DNA of 64,000 nucleotides from NCBI RefSeq assembly GCF_001676655.1, contig NZ_LZDB01000002.1, positions 868,001 to 932,000 of the forward strand, given 5' to 3'. The notes beneath the pieces are model-generated. The model worked only from the letters and a program-made list of their open reading frames with translations, did no database searches and was not told the origin of the DNA. The stretch comes from Perlucidibaca aquatica (GTDB taxonomy: Bacteria; Pseudomonadota; Gammaproteobacteria; Pseudomonadales; Moraxellaceae). Below, one piece after another: positions 37,055 through 44,822 of this stretch (positions are counted from its first letter, which is position 1; each line of letters opens with the position of its first letter). Made by a program: the position numbers and the translations under genes.

Positions 37055-38585
37055 ACACATGTTTCAGCCCTACAGTGTGGTGTGGTTTAAACGGGATCTA
37101 CGCATCGCTGACCACACCCCACTCATTGAGGCCGCCAAGCGCGGCCTTGTTTTTTGCATCTATTGCGTTGAGCCCAGACTTTGGACCCAGCCAGACGCCG
37201 CTAGGCAGCACTATCATTTCATCCGTGAGTCGCTTCAGGACCTCGAGCGCAATCTAAGCAAGTTGGGCGGCAGCCTCAGCGTTCACTATGGCGATGCCGA
37301 GTTGATATTGGACGAGCTGTATCAGGTCATGCCGTTTCAAGCACTGTATTCCCACCAAGAAACAGGGAATGCAGCCAGCTTTTCACGTGACCTGCTGGTT
37401 AAACAGTTTTGTATGAGAAACCACATTGAGTGGATCGAAACGCCCCAGTTTGGTGTCGCTAGACCGTTGAAAAATCGAGATCACTGGCTAGCCTTTTGGC
37501 AGCAACATGTTTCGGCTTTGCAGGCTAAGCAACCTATTCAGTTGTCTTTTTACTCCCACCCACTTAAGCAGGTGACCTTGCCTAGTGCCACACAACTAGG
37601 ACTGTCAGTGGATGAACCTCGGCAGCGGCAACGCGGCGGGCGACAGCAAGGACTCATCGTGCTGAGCGACTTTTTAAACGAGCGTTGCGAGTCATACCGC
37701 GGCGGCATTTCATCCCCACTTTCAGCACCCACCGCTTGTTCGAGGCTATCGCCCTATTTGGCTCATGGTTGCCTGAGCTTGCGTGAAGTCATGCAAGCTA
37801 CTCAGCTGAAATTGAACCAGTTACCAGCGTCTGCCGTACACACTCGTCTCAGTTTGCAAGGCTTTATCAGTCGCTTGCACTGGCACTGTCACTTTATTCA
37901 GAAGTTGGAGACTGAACCTGAGATTGAGTGGCAAAACATGCATCGCGGCTATGACAACCTTCGAGAACATGAATGGTGTGAAGCTCATTTTACTGCGCTT
38001 AAACAAGGCCAAACAGGCTGGCCCTTAGTCGATGCCTGTGTAGCCATGTTAAGGGATACAGGCTGGCTTAATTTTCGTATGCGCGCGATGTTGGTCTCCG
38101 TCGCTGCTTATCCACTCTGGCTTCATTGGCGTCCCGTTGGCGAATGGTTGGCTCAGCAGTTTCTGGACTACGAACCGGGTATTCACTGGAGCCAACTGCA
38201 AATGCAATCGGGCACTACAGGCATCAATGTGCCAAGAGTGTACAACCCCATTAAGCAAGCTAAAGATCATGACCCACACGGTATTTTTGTGAGGCGATGG
38301 TTGCCTGCGATGCGCGAAGTTCCCCAAGCATGGCTTTTTGAACCCTGGCGCATGCCCGACTCTATTCAGCAGAGTTGCGGCGTGATCGTGGGTCAAAGCC
38401 TACCCTTTCCGTTAGTAGACTTAGTAACAGCCACCCGGCTTGCTAAGGCCAAGATGCTGGCCAGACGTTCAGACCCAACGTTTAAGGTCGGAAAGTTTGC
38501 AGTCATTGAACGACATGCATCCCGAAAAAAAATCGCCGATCTTAAACACCTCAAGCAAGCTCAACTTGGCTGGGATTGGACATGA
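37041..38585 (+). CDS. Divergent photolyase/cryptochrome-family flavoprotein
   Basis: FAD-binding protein of the photolyase superfamily, 514 residues. The N-terminal alpha/beta antenna-type domain ([19 protein letters not shown], about 11-140) is followed by the helical FAD domain (about 220-460) with [55 protein letters not shown] and [14 protein letters not shown]. Where CPD photolyases have NNGGWQWA, this protein reads [15 protein letters not shown], so the flavin-contacting Asn and last Trp of the electron chain appear replaced. A basic C-terminal tail follows. Whether it repairs DNA or signals is open. The start overlaps the regulator gene by 14 bases; ATG 37059 is an alternative. Its stop overlaps the DUF2256 start. 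Confidence 0.85.
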   Translation: MAHAEHMFQPYSVVWFKRDLRIADHTPLIEAAKRGLVFCIYCVEPRLWTQPDAARQHYHFIRESLQDLERNLSKLGGSLSVHYGDAELILDELYQVMPFQALYSHQETGNAASFSRDLLVKQFCMRNHIEWIETPQFGVARPLKNRDHWLAFWQQHVSALQAKQPIQLSFYSHPLKQVTLPSATQLGLSVDEPRQRQRGGRQQGLIVLSDFLNERCESYRGGISSPLSAPTACSRLSPYLAHGCLSLREVMQATQLKLNQLPASAVHTRLSLQGFISRLHWHCHFIQKLETEPEIEWQNMHRGYDNLREHEWCEAHFTALKQGQTGWPLVDACVAMLRDTGWLNFRMRAMLVSVAAYPLWLHWRPVGEWLAQQFLDYEPGIHWSQLQMQSGTTGINVPRVYNPIKQAKDHDPHGIFVRRWLPAMREVPQAWLFEPWRMPDSIQQSCGVIVGQSLPFPLVDLVTATRLAKAKMLARRSDPTFKVGKFAVIERHASRKKIADLKHLKQAQLGWDWT

Positions 38586-38746
38586 TGAAGGGTCATAAAA
38601 AATCTGAATTGCCAGAAAAAACCTGCCCTGTGTGTTTAAGGCCATTTTCTTGGCGCAAAAAATGGGCACGTGACTGGGAGCAGGTCAAATTCTGCTCAGA
38701 GCGCTGTCGCCGTGCGCCTACACGCCAAATACAACAGGACCAATAA
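38582..38746 (+). CDS. DUF2256 family small zinc-finger-like protein
   Basis: A 54-residue protein. The core [26 protein letters not shown] is followed by [10 protein letters not shown]; the two cysteine pairs C-x2-C and C-x3-C suggest a small zinc-binding fold with many basic and aromatic residues. This is the DUF2256 signature. The first ATG overlaps the stop of the preceding photolyase-like gene (ATGA), a second ATG follows directly, and the DASH cryptochrome starts five bases after its stop, so it sits tightly inside the operon. DUF2256 genes commonly neighbour photolyases (from memory), but no function is known. Confidence 0.85.
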   Translation: MMKGHKKSELPEKTCPVCLRPFSWRKKWARDWEQVKFCSERCRRAPTRQIQQDQ

Positions 38747-38751
38747 CCCCT

Positions 38752-40035
38752 ATGACCTCTGCCATTTATTGGTTCAGACAAGACTTGCGCCTGCTGGACA
38801 ACCCTGCATTGAACCGGGCCATTGAAAACGTCAGCGCACTTCTACCGGTGTATTGTTTGCCTCAGCAAGAACGGAATGTGTGGCTGGCACAACGTGTTGG
38901 ACAGCATCGACAAGCCTTTCTTCACCAAGCCGTTACTGGCTTAAAAAAGCAATTACGATCTTCTGGCAGTGACCTGCTTTCACTCAGTGGCAATGCAGTG
39001 ACCGCTCTCATCGAACTTGCCACGAAACTTCATATTCAGGACATATTCTGCGAAGACATTGCGGCCCCAGAAGAGCAAGCTGAGATTGATGCTTTACGTA
39101 GGGCTGGACTCAGAGTGACTACTGTTTGGCAGTCCAGCTTACTTGATCCCGTCGATCTACCGTTTTCAATGGATCAATTGCCTCCTGTTTTCACGCGGTT
39201 TCGTCATGACGTGGAGAAAGCGCAATGCCTTCCCCCGCCGCCGTTACCTGCACCCACGAAGCTGCCGCCGCTTCCCGATATGGCGCTCTCAGGGTGGGAC
39301 CAGAACACGCCATCCTTAGTGGCCTGCGAAGAGCCTCGCTCAGCATTTCCCTATCATTTAGCGGCATATAACGGCTCAGAACTGGCTGGCTTGGCCCATG
39401 TGAAGCAGTACTTTGAAAGTGATCTGCCACAGCGCTATAAACTGACTCGCAATGGTTTAATTGGCACGGATTACTCCACCAAATTTTCCCCTTGGTTAGC
39501 CACCGGTGCCTTATCCGCAAGACACCTCTTCGTGCATCTGCGTCAACATGAGCGCCAATTTGGCGCCAACGACAGCACCTACTGGATTTGGTTTGAGTTG
39601 CTCTGGCGTGACTACTTCCGCTTTTTACATCTGCAGTATGGCTCAGCGCTCTATCGCCCCAATGGATTAGCGCCATCCGCTAGCAGTAACAAACACAGTG
39701 TCATTCGCTTTCAACGTTGGTGTGAAGGCAACACGGGCGAGCCACTCGTCGATGCCGGCATGCGTGAGCTGGCCGCCAGTGGCTACATGTCAAACCGAAT
39801 GCGTCAGATTGTGGCTAGTTATTTAGTGCATGACTTAGGTTGTGACTATCGCGCTGGAGCTGCTTGGTTTGAGCATCAATTGGTGGACTATGACCCGTAT
39901 AGCAATCAAGGCAACTGGCTTTATGGGGCCGGCTTAGGCACTGACCCACGCGGAGGCAGACGCTTTAACCCAGATAAACAGACACGTGAACACGATGCCG
40001 ATGGCCTGTATCGAGCTCGTTGGAGCACGCCATGA
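38752..40035 (+). CDS. DASH-family cryptochrome
   Basis: Blue-light flavoprotein of the cry-DASH subfamily, known to repair cyclobutane dimers in single-stranded or looped DNA and to bind FAD with a folate antenna. The 427-residue protein begins with the photolyase N-domain (AIYWFRQDLRLLDNPAL). It has the DASH hallmarks YKLTRNGLIGTDYSTKFSPWLATGALS, WIWFELLWRDYFRF, GYMSNRMRQIVASYLVHDLG and DYDPYSNQGNWLYGAGLGTDPRGG split across the FAD pocket, where SNxGNW is diagnostic. Its stop overlaps the next photolyase start as ATGA. Confidence 0.93.
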   Translation: MTSAIYWFRQDLRLLDNPALNRAIENVSALLPVYCLPQQERNVWLAQRVGQHRQAFLHQAVTGLKKQLRSSGSDLLSLSGNAVTALIELATKLHIQDIFCEDIAAPEEQAEIDALRRAGLRVTTVWQSSLLDPVDLPFSMDQLPPVFTRFRHDVEKAQCLPPPPLPAPTKLPPLPDMALSGWDQNTPSLVACEEPRSAFPYHLAAYNGSELAGLAHVKQYFESDLPQRYKLTRNGLIGTDYSTKFSPWLATGALSARHLFVHLRQHERQFGANDSTYWIWFELLWRDYFRFLHLQYGSALYRPNGLAPSASSNKHSVIRFQRWCEGNTGEPLVDAGMRELAASGYMSNRMRQIVASYLVHDLGCDYRAGAAWFEHQLVDYDPYSNQGNWLYGAGLGTDPRGGRRFNPDKQTREHDADGLYRARWSTP

Positions 40036-41570
40036 CAACACTACGACTGGTTTTAGGCGATCAGCTCAATCCGAATCACCGCTGGTTTCAGGTCATCGAC
40101 AAGGCGGTTATTTATGTCTTTTTGGAGATGCGCCAAGAAACCGACTATGTCCTACATCATGCACAAAAAATCATCGCCGTATTGGCGGGCATGCGCGACC
40201 TCGCCCGCTCATTGCAAGGCGCTGGCCATCGTGTGCACTACCTGAAAATTTCAGACCCCGAGAATACACAGCAGCTGGAAAGCAATCTGGACAGACTGCT
40301 GAGTCATTACAGTGCCCAGTGCTTTCAGTACCAAAATCCAGATGAGTGGCGGCTTGACCAGCAGCTTAAGCAATTTGTCATAGCGCTCGAAGCGCGCGGC
40401 ATCCAAGCGAATGCGGTAGATAGCGAGCACTTCCTTGCCGCACGAGAGCATGCATCCAAACTCTTTGCTTCGCAGAAAAACTGGTTAATGGAACGCTTTT
40501 ATCGAGATATGCGAACGCGCCATGGCATTCTCATGACAGCCGATGCCAAGCCCGTTGGCGGGCAATGGAACTACGATCACGAAAACCGAGGCCGATGGAA
40601 TGGTCAGCAAGCACTGCCATCAGACAAGCGCATTCAACACAATCATCTTCCCTTGTGGCTAGAAATTCAGGCCGCTGGGGTGCATTCCTTCGGGGAGGCC
40701 AGCGCAGAAGATTTCCGATGGCCGCTGAATCGAACCGAGGCCTTGGCCCAGCTGGATGACTTTATCGCTGATCGCCTGCCCTACTTCGGGCAGTATCAAG
40801 ATGCCATGACGCAGCAGGACTGGCGCCTATTTCATGCGCTCCTATCTTTCGCGCTAAACACCAAAATGCTGTCTCCGATCGAAGTGATCGTGGCGGCCGA
40901 ACAGGCCTATAAACAGGGTCATGTGCCTATTTCAGCGGCGGAAGGATTTATTCGCCAAATTTTGGGCTGGCGCGAGTATGTTCGCTGCGTTTATTGGGCA
41001 CGCATGCCGAACTACGTTCATCAAAATCACTTTCAGCATGCGCAGGACTTACCCGAATGGTTCTGGACGGGCAAAACCCATATGCGCTGCCTAAGCATGG
41101 CCATTAAGCAATCTCTGGAGCAGGCCTATGCTCATCACATCCAACGTCTGATGGTGATTGGCAATTTTGCGCTACTCGCGGGGCTTAACCCACAACAACT
41201 GCACACGTGGTACCTAGGCATTTATATTGATGCCTTTGAATGGGTAGAGCTGCCCAATACGCTGGGTATGAGTCAGTATGCCGACGGTGGGCTACTGGCC
41301 ACCAAGCCCTATGTCTCCAGCGCTGCTTACATCGATAAAATGAGCGACTACTGCAAAGACTGTCGCTACGATAAAAAACAACGAATTGGCCCCAATGCCT
41401 GCCCTTTCAATGCGTTGTATTGGGATTTTCATGCTCGCCATGCCAACACGCTCAGCAAAAATCCGCGCATTGGCATGGTCTATCGTCAGCTCGAAAAAAT
41501 GACGCCCGAAGCAAAATCAGCCATTACTGACCAGGCAATACAATGGCGCTCACGCCTGAACGCGTTGTAG
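40032..41570 (+). CDS. Iron-sulfur bacterial photolyase (FeS-BCP, (6-4)-type PhrB/CryB)
   Basis: Member of the bacterial cryptochrome/photolyase group that binds FAD, a lumazine-type antenna and a [4Fe-4S] cluster; the characterised Agrobacterium PhrB repairs (6-4) photoproducts. The start is ATG 40032 (MTTLRLVLGDQLN), in ATGA overlap with the DASH gene, giving 512 residues. The N-terminal domain has LVLGDQLNPNHRWF and the middle has GGQWNYDHENRGRW. The four cluster cysteines are seen as one in HMRCLSMA (about residue 358) and three in YCKDCRYDKKQRIGPNACPFN. GWREYVRCVYW and YADGGLLATKPYVSSAAYI are family blocks. It ends the photorepair operon. Confidence 0.93.
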   Translation: MTTLRLVLGDQLNPNHRWFQVIDKAVIYVFLEMRQETDYVLHHAQKIIAVLAGMRDLARSLQGAGHRVHYLKISDPENTQQLESNLDRLLSHYSAQCFQYQNPDEWRLDQQLKQFVIALEARGIQANAVDSEHFLAAREHASKLFASQKNWLMERFYRDMRTRHGILMTADAKPVGGQWNYDHENRGRWNGQQALPSDKRIQHNHLPLWLEIQAAGVHSFGEASAEDFRWPLNRTEALAQLDDFIADRLPYFGQYQDAMTQQDWRLFHALLSFALNTKMLSPIEVIVAAEQAYKQGHVPISAAEGFIRQILGWREYVRCVYWARMPNYVHQNHFQHAQDLPEWFWTGKTHMRCLSMAIKQSLEQAYAHHIQRLMVIGNFALLAGLNPQQLHTWYLGIYIDAFEWVELPNTLGMSQYADGGLLATKPYVSSAAYIDKMSDYCKDCRYDKKQRIGPNACPFNALYWDFHARHANTLSKNPRIGMVYRQLEKMTPEAKSAITDQAIQWRSRLNAL

Positions 41571-41599
41571 CGCCTTAGCCTTAGGCGGGCTCAGGCGGC

Positions 41600-42508
41600 T
41601 TAGGCTTGCTTAGGCGGCTTAGCCATGGCGCCAATCAGTGCCCCCAGAAAAACGATGGTGACGCCTAAGGCCGTGCTAGAACTTAGGGTCTCACCTAAAA
41701 CAGGCACGGCAAGCAACGCGCCGACCACAGGTACGGCTGACATCATAATGACGACCTTGACGCTGCCGAGTAACTCCACCGCTTTCGCATATGTCCACAT
41801 GGCTACACACACCACGATAAAGCCCTGATAAAACGCCTGAAGCGCAATGTCTTCGACACTCGCCAAATGCAAATGACTCGGCAAAAACAGAGCAAATACC
41901 GGCAGGTAAATCATGGCGGATACGGACGTCACCCCCAGAGAAACATCAAATGCTTTGAGCTGCCAGTATTTAATTAGCACTGTGAACAAAGACCAGAAAC
42001 AACTGGCACTGAGCAACATGAGGTCGCCCTTTAAGGTCGCCGTTGAAAACGTTTGAGGTGTGATCTGACCAAATAGCAGCGTTAACACGCCGGTTAATAT
42101 CAACACCAGACCTAAGACACGCACACGGCTTGGCCGCTCACCTAATAACCAACCAGCAAAAAAAGACGTGAAGAAGGGCAGCATGCCGGAAATTAAGACA
42201 GCGCCATGACTCGCCGGGGACGTTTGAAAACCAATATAACTGGCTAATGGATAGGTAATGCCCGCCAACAGGGCCAGGCTTAAGGCTTGATACCACTTCA
42301 GTTGGCGGCGCTCGCGATGCAGCAGCCGGGGCAACCACCACGGCGCAAGCACTAAAGCCGCCGTACCCAAGCGCAGCGCGGCAATATCGTAAGGGGTCAA
42401 AATGCTCGTAGAACCCAGACGGGAAACCACGACAAAGCCCGACCAAATCAACAGTGTTAGGGCTGCAAATACGTATCCAGAGTCTGTTGAATAAGGTGCT
42501 TTCATCAC
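41600..42508 (-). CDS. EamA/DMT family transporter
   Basis: Inner-membrane carrier of the drug/metabolite transporter superfamily, 302 residues with about ten hydrophobic helices in two EamA repeats (about 10-146 and 158-295). The first repeat has RLGTAALVLAPWW and LLGERPSRVRVLGLVLILTGV; the second has VPVLGETLSSSTALGVTIVFLGA, both typical family segments. The substrate cannot be told. It converges on the photorepair operon with a 29-base gap and is divergent from the enoyl-CoA hydratase gene. The 3' end carries short near-repeats of AGGCGGCTTAG. Confidence 0.88.
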   Translation of the reverse strand: MMKAPYSTDSGYVFAALTLLIWSGFVVVSRLGSTSILTPYDIAALRLGTAALVLAPWWLPRLLHRERRQLKWYQALSLALLAGITYPLASYIGFQTSPASHGAVLISGMLPFFTSFFAGWLLGERPSRVRVLGLVLILTGVLTLLFGQITPQTFSTATLKGDLMLLSASCFWSLFTVLIKYWQLKAFDVSLGVTSVSAMIYLPVFALFLPSHLHLASVEDIALQAFYQGFIVVCVAMWTYAKAVELLGSVKVVIMMSAVPVVGALLAVPVLGETLSSSTALGVTIVFLGALIGAMAKPPKQA

Positions 42509-42575
42509 TGCGCTCTAAATGACTAAGCACGCTAGGATACACCCTTCAAAACTCCCCAAGATGAGATTAAGCCGT

Positions 42576-43355
42576 ATGAGCCCTGCGGAAATTCAAATTC
42601 AACATCACGACGCTGTTTGCCATATCGTGATTCATCGCCCAGAGCGAAAGAATGCACTCACCCACACCATGTATAGCGCCATCAATGATGCGTTATTAGC
42701 GGCTGAGGCCAACCCCCGTGTGCGTGTGATTGTGCTCAGTGGTGAGGGCGAAAATTTTACCAGCGGCAATGATTTAAAAGATTTTCTTCAGCACCCGCCC
42801 ACGGATGAACAGGCGCCGGTCATGGTGATGCTCAACACCTTGTTAAATGCCCAAAAGCCCATTGTGGCTGCGGTCAGTGGCTACGCCATTGGTATTGGCA
42901 CAACATTGCTGATGCACTGCGATTTGGCCTACTGTGACTCCACCGCACGCTTTCAATTACCGTTTGTCAGCCTAGGCCTGTGCCCCGAAGCTGGCTCAAG
43001 CTATGTTCTTCCGCTCATGGCCGGTCACCGCCGTGCAGCAGAGCTACTGTTGTTGGGCGAGTCGTTCAGTCCCGAAACAGCGCGTGAGATTGGTCTGGTG
43101 AATGCCATCGTGCTGGATGAGCCTGTACTCGACTATGCAATGAGGAAAGCTAAGCAATTGGCCCATCAGCCCTATGCGTCGGTATTGCTCACCAAGTCAT
43201 TACTGAAAAAACCACAGCAAGCTGTTTTTTCAGCGCACATGCGATTTGAAGGTCAACACTTTATGGAACGCGTGACCTCCCCCGAAGCACTAGAGGCATT
43301 TTCAGCCTTCCAAGAAAAACGTCAGCCTAACTTCAGGCCATTTGACCCTGCCTAA
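42576..43355 (+). CDS. Enoyl-CoA hydratase/isomerase family protein
   Basis: Crotonase-fold enzyme acting on CoA thioesters, 259 residues from ATG 42576 (MSPAEIQIQHH). ATG 42561 and ATG 42519 are also in frame, but the extra residues are not conserved-looking and the latter nearly touches the divergent gene. The CoA/oxyanion-hole segments HRPERKNALTH and ENFTSGNDLKDF are present. The two catalytic Glu of classical hydratases appear replaced (GIGTTLLMHCD and FQLPFVSLG), whereas a Glu is present in LCPEAGSS. That is the position of the base in delta3-delta2-enoyl-CoA isomerases, so an isomerase-like reaction is plausible. It converges with the acyl-CoA dehydrogenase at a bidirectional terminator. 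Confidence 0.85.
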   Translation: MSPAEIQIQHHDAVCHIVIHRPERKNALTHTMYSAINDALLAAEANPRVRVIVLSGEGENFTSGNDLKDFLQHPPTDEQAPVMVMLNTLLNAQKPIVAAVSGYAIGIGTTLLMHCDLAYCDSTARFQLPFVSLGLCPEAGSSYVLPLMAGHRRAAELLLLGESFSPETAREIGLVNAIVLDEPVLDYAMRKAKQLAHQPYASVLLTKSLLKKPQQAVFSAHMRFEGQHFMERVTSPEALEAFSAFQEKRQPNFRPFDPA

Positions 43356-43371
43356 ATGCGGTCATGTTGCA

Positions 43372-43406
43372 CATAAAAAAGGCGCCCATCAGGCGCCTTT
43401 TTTATG
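43372..43406. terminator. Bidirectional terminator between enoyl-CoA hydratase/isomerase and acyl-CoA dehydrogenase
   Basis: A perfect 15-base inverted repeat (arms 43372-43386 and 43392-43406) with loop CATCA, GGCGCC core and A6/T6 flanks. Confidence 0.93.
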
Positions 43407-43417
43407 ATCCCATACGC

Positions 43418-44590
43418 TTAGAACGTACGTGAAATCAGCTCTTTCATGATTTCGTTGGTGCCGCCATAGATACGGTTAGCACGGGTATCGATGTAGGCCT
43501 GCGCCACCGGATACTCGAGCATGAAGCCGTAACCGCCATGCAGCTGCACGCACTCGTCAGCCACCTTGGACATCAAATCCGAGACCCAGTACTTGGCGGC
43601 TGCAGCGGCATCCACCTGTAAGGTGCCTTTGATCTGCTCTTCGATGCACTTGTCCACAAAAACGCGGGCGATCTGTGTTTCCGAGCGCAGTTCAGCGAGC
43701 TTGTACTTGGTGTTCTGGTAAGCCGCAACGGGCTTGCCGAAGACTTTACGATCACGCACATAGGCCAGAGTATGAGCCAGTACTTGCTCACAGCCAGAAG
43801 CACACATGATGGCAATCATTAAGCGTTCCCAGGCCAGTTCTTTCATGAGCATGATGAAGCCCATGCCTTCCATGCCAATCAAGTTGGACTTAGGCACACG
43901 CACGTTGTCGAAGAACAGTTCGCAGGTGTCTTGCCCCTTCATGCCTACTTTCTTCAAAGGGCGACCTTTGCTGAAGCCAGGACGATCGGCTTCGATCAGC
44001 AGCAGCGAAATGCTTTCGGCACCCTTGCTAGGATCACCCGTCTTCACCACCACCACCGCGATATCGCAGAGATAACCGTTAGTGATGAAAATCTTGCTGC
44101 CGTTCACGATGTAGTCATCACCATCGGCAATGGCGCTGGTGCGCACTGCCTGAAGGTCAGAGCCTGTGCCGGGTTCGGTCATGGCGATAGCGCCGACGGC
44201 CTCACCTGTGGCCATCTTTGGCAGCCACTTTTGCTTCAGCTCTTCGCTGGCGAAGTTATTCAGGTAGTTCGCCACGATATCGGAGTGCAGCGAAAAGCCT
44301 GAAGCAGAGTCACCTGCACGCGCCTGCTCTTCCATGAGGATCACGCTGTATAAACGGTCCACACCGGAGCCACCGTATTCTTCAGGCATGGTTGGGCAAA
44401 GCAGACCCAGCTCACCCGCTTTATTCCACAAGTTGCGATCAATGTGCTGCTGCTCTTCCCATTTTTCACGGTGAATTGCAATTTCATCTTCAAAAAAACG
44501 GCGGGCAGTACGGCGGAAATCTTCATGTTCTGCGCTGAACAGGGTGCGCGGAATCATGGCATTCATAGGATTCGGGACATTCAAACTCAT
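43418..44590 (-). CDS. Acyl-CoA dehydrogenase
   Basis: FAD-dependent alpha,beta-dehydrogenation of an acyl-CoA, feeding electrons to ETF. The 390-residue protein has the three domains: N-terminal helical (EHEDFRRTARRFFEDEI), middle beta with the FAD/substrate motifs IAMTEPGTGSDLQAVRT and IFITNG, and C-terminal helical with the FGKPVAAYQNTKYKLAEL and LHGGYGFM blocks. The C-terminal YGGTNEIMKELI lacks the YEGT Glu, but WERLMIA places a Glu where long-chain and isovaleryl-type enzymes have theirs, so the substrate is probably long or branched. GGAG lies upstream of ATG 44590. A sigma-70 promoter with flanking palindromes lies just before it, suggesting a TetR-type regulator encoded elsewhere. 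Confidence 0.93.
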   Translation of the reverse strand: MSLNVPNPMNAMIPRTLFSAEHEDFRRTARRFFEDEIAIHREKWEEQQHIDRNLWNKAGELGLLCPTMPEEYGGSGVDRLYSVILMEEQARAGDSASGFSLHSDIVANYLNNFASEELKQKWLPKMATGEAVGAIAMTEPGTGSDLQAVRTSAIADGDDYIVNGSKIFITNGYLCDIAVVVVKTGDPSKGAESISLLLIEADRPGFSKGRPLKKVGMKGQDTCELFFDNVRVPKSNLIGMEGMGFIMLMKELAWERLMIAIMCASGCEQVLAHTLAYVRDRKVFGKPVAAYQNTKYKLAELRSETQIARVFVDKCIEEQIKGTLQVDAAAAAKYWVSDLMSKVADECVQLHGGYGFMLEYPVAQAYIDTRANRIYGGTNEIMKELISRTF

Positions 44591-44667
44591 GACAAACCAC
44601 TCCGGAAAAGGTCATAAAAGGCAGGCGAACCTCAAAATGTGACTCAACGGTCTCGCAGCCAGCCGCG

Positions 44668-44696
44668 TTTATACAAGCGCGACTCATCAGTCGCAA
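44668..44696 (-). promoter_or_regulatory. Sigma-70 promoter of the acyl-CoA dehydrogenase gene
   Basis: Minus-strand TTGCGA (44696-44691), 17-base spacer, TATAAA (44673-44668), about 78 bases ahead of ATG 44590. A GACT...AGTC palindrome lies in the spacer. Confidence 0.65.
44681..44692. promoter_or_regulatory. Putative operator A in the acyl-CoA dehydrogenase promoter spacer
   Basis: GACTCATCAGTC, arms GACT and AGTC around four bases, lies between the -10 and -35 hexamers. It resembles operator B, which starts 25 bases upstream (44706). Confidence 0.4.
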
Positions 44697-44705
44697 GCGA
44701 TTTAT

Positions 44706-44717
44706 GACTGAACAGTC
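44706..44717. promoter_or_regulatory. Putative operator B upstream of the acyl-CoA dehydrogenase promoter
   Basis: GACTG-AA-CAGTC is a perfect palindrome nine bases upstream of the -35. Size and symmetry suit a TetR-family dimer. Confidence 0.42.
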
Positions 44718-44758
44718 CTTTTTCTTCGCACCATAGAAAAGCTAGTCCTAAGTTCAGC

Positions 44759-44772
44759 ACTGACAGGTCAGT
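44759..44772. promoter_or_regulatory. Palindrome between acyl-CoA dehydrogenase and folD
   Basis: ACTGAC-AG-GTCAGT is perfectly symmetrical, about 50 bases before the folD ATG. It shares the ACTG/CAGT core with the two sites nearer the acyl-CoA dehydrogenase, so one regulator might contact all three. Confidence 0.4.
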
Positions 44773-44822
44773 CCCGCGCATGCGAAAATACGCGTCAACT
44801 TAACGACCGCTACGGAGATCTC

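Noticed and set aside
41575-41625. Short tandem repeat at the end of the DMT transporter gene
   Set aside because: Only two or three imperfect copies of AGGCGGCTTAG, explained by codons of the Lys/Pro-rich C-terminus and the short gap; no array.
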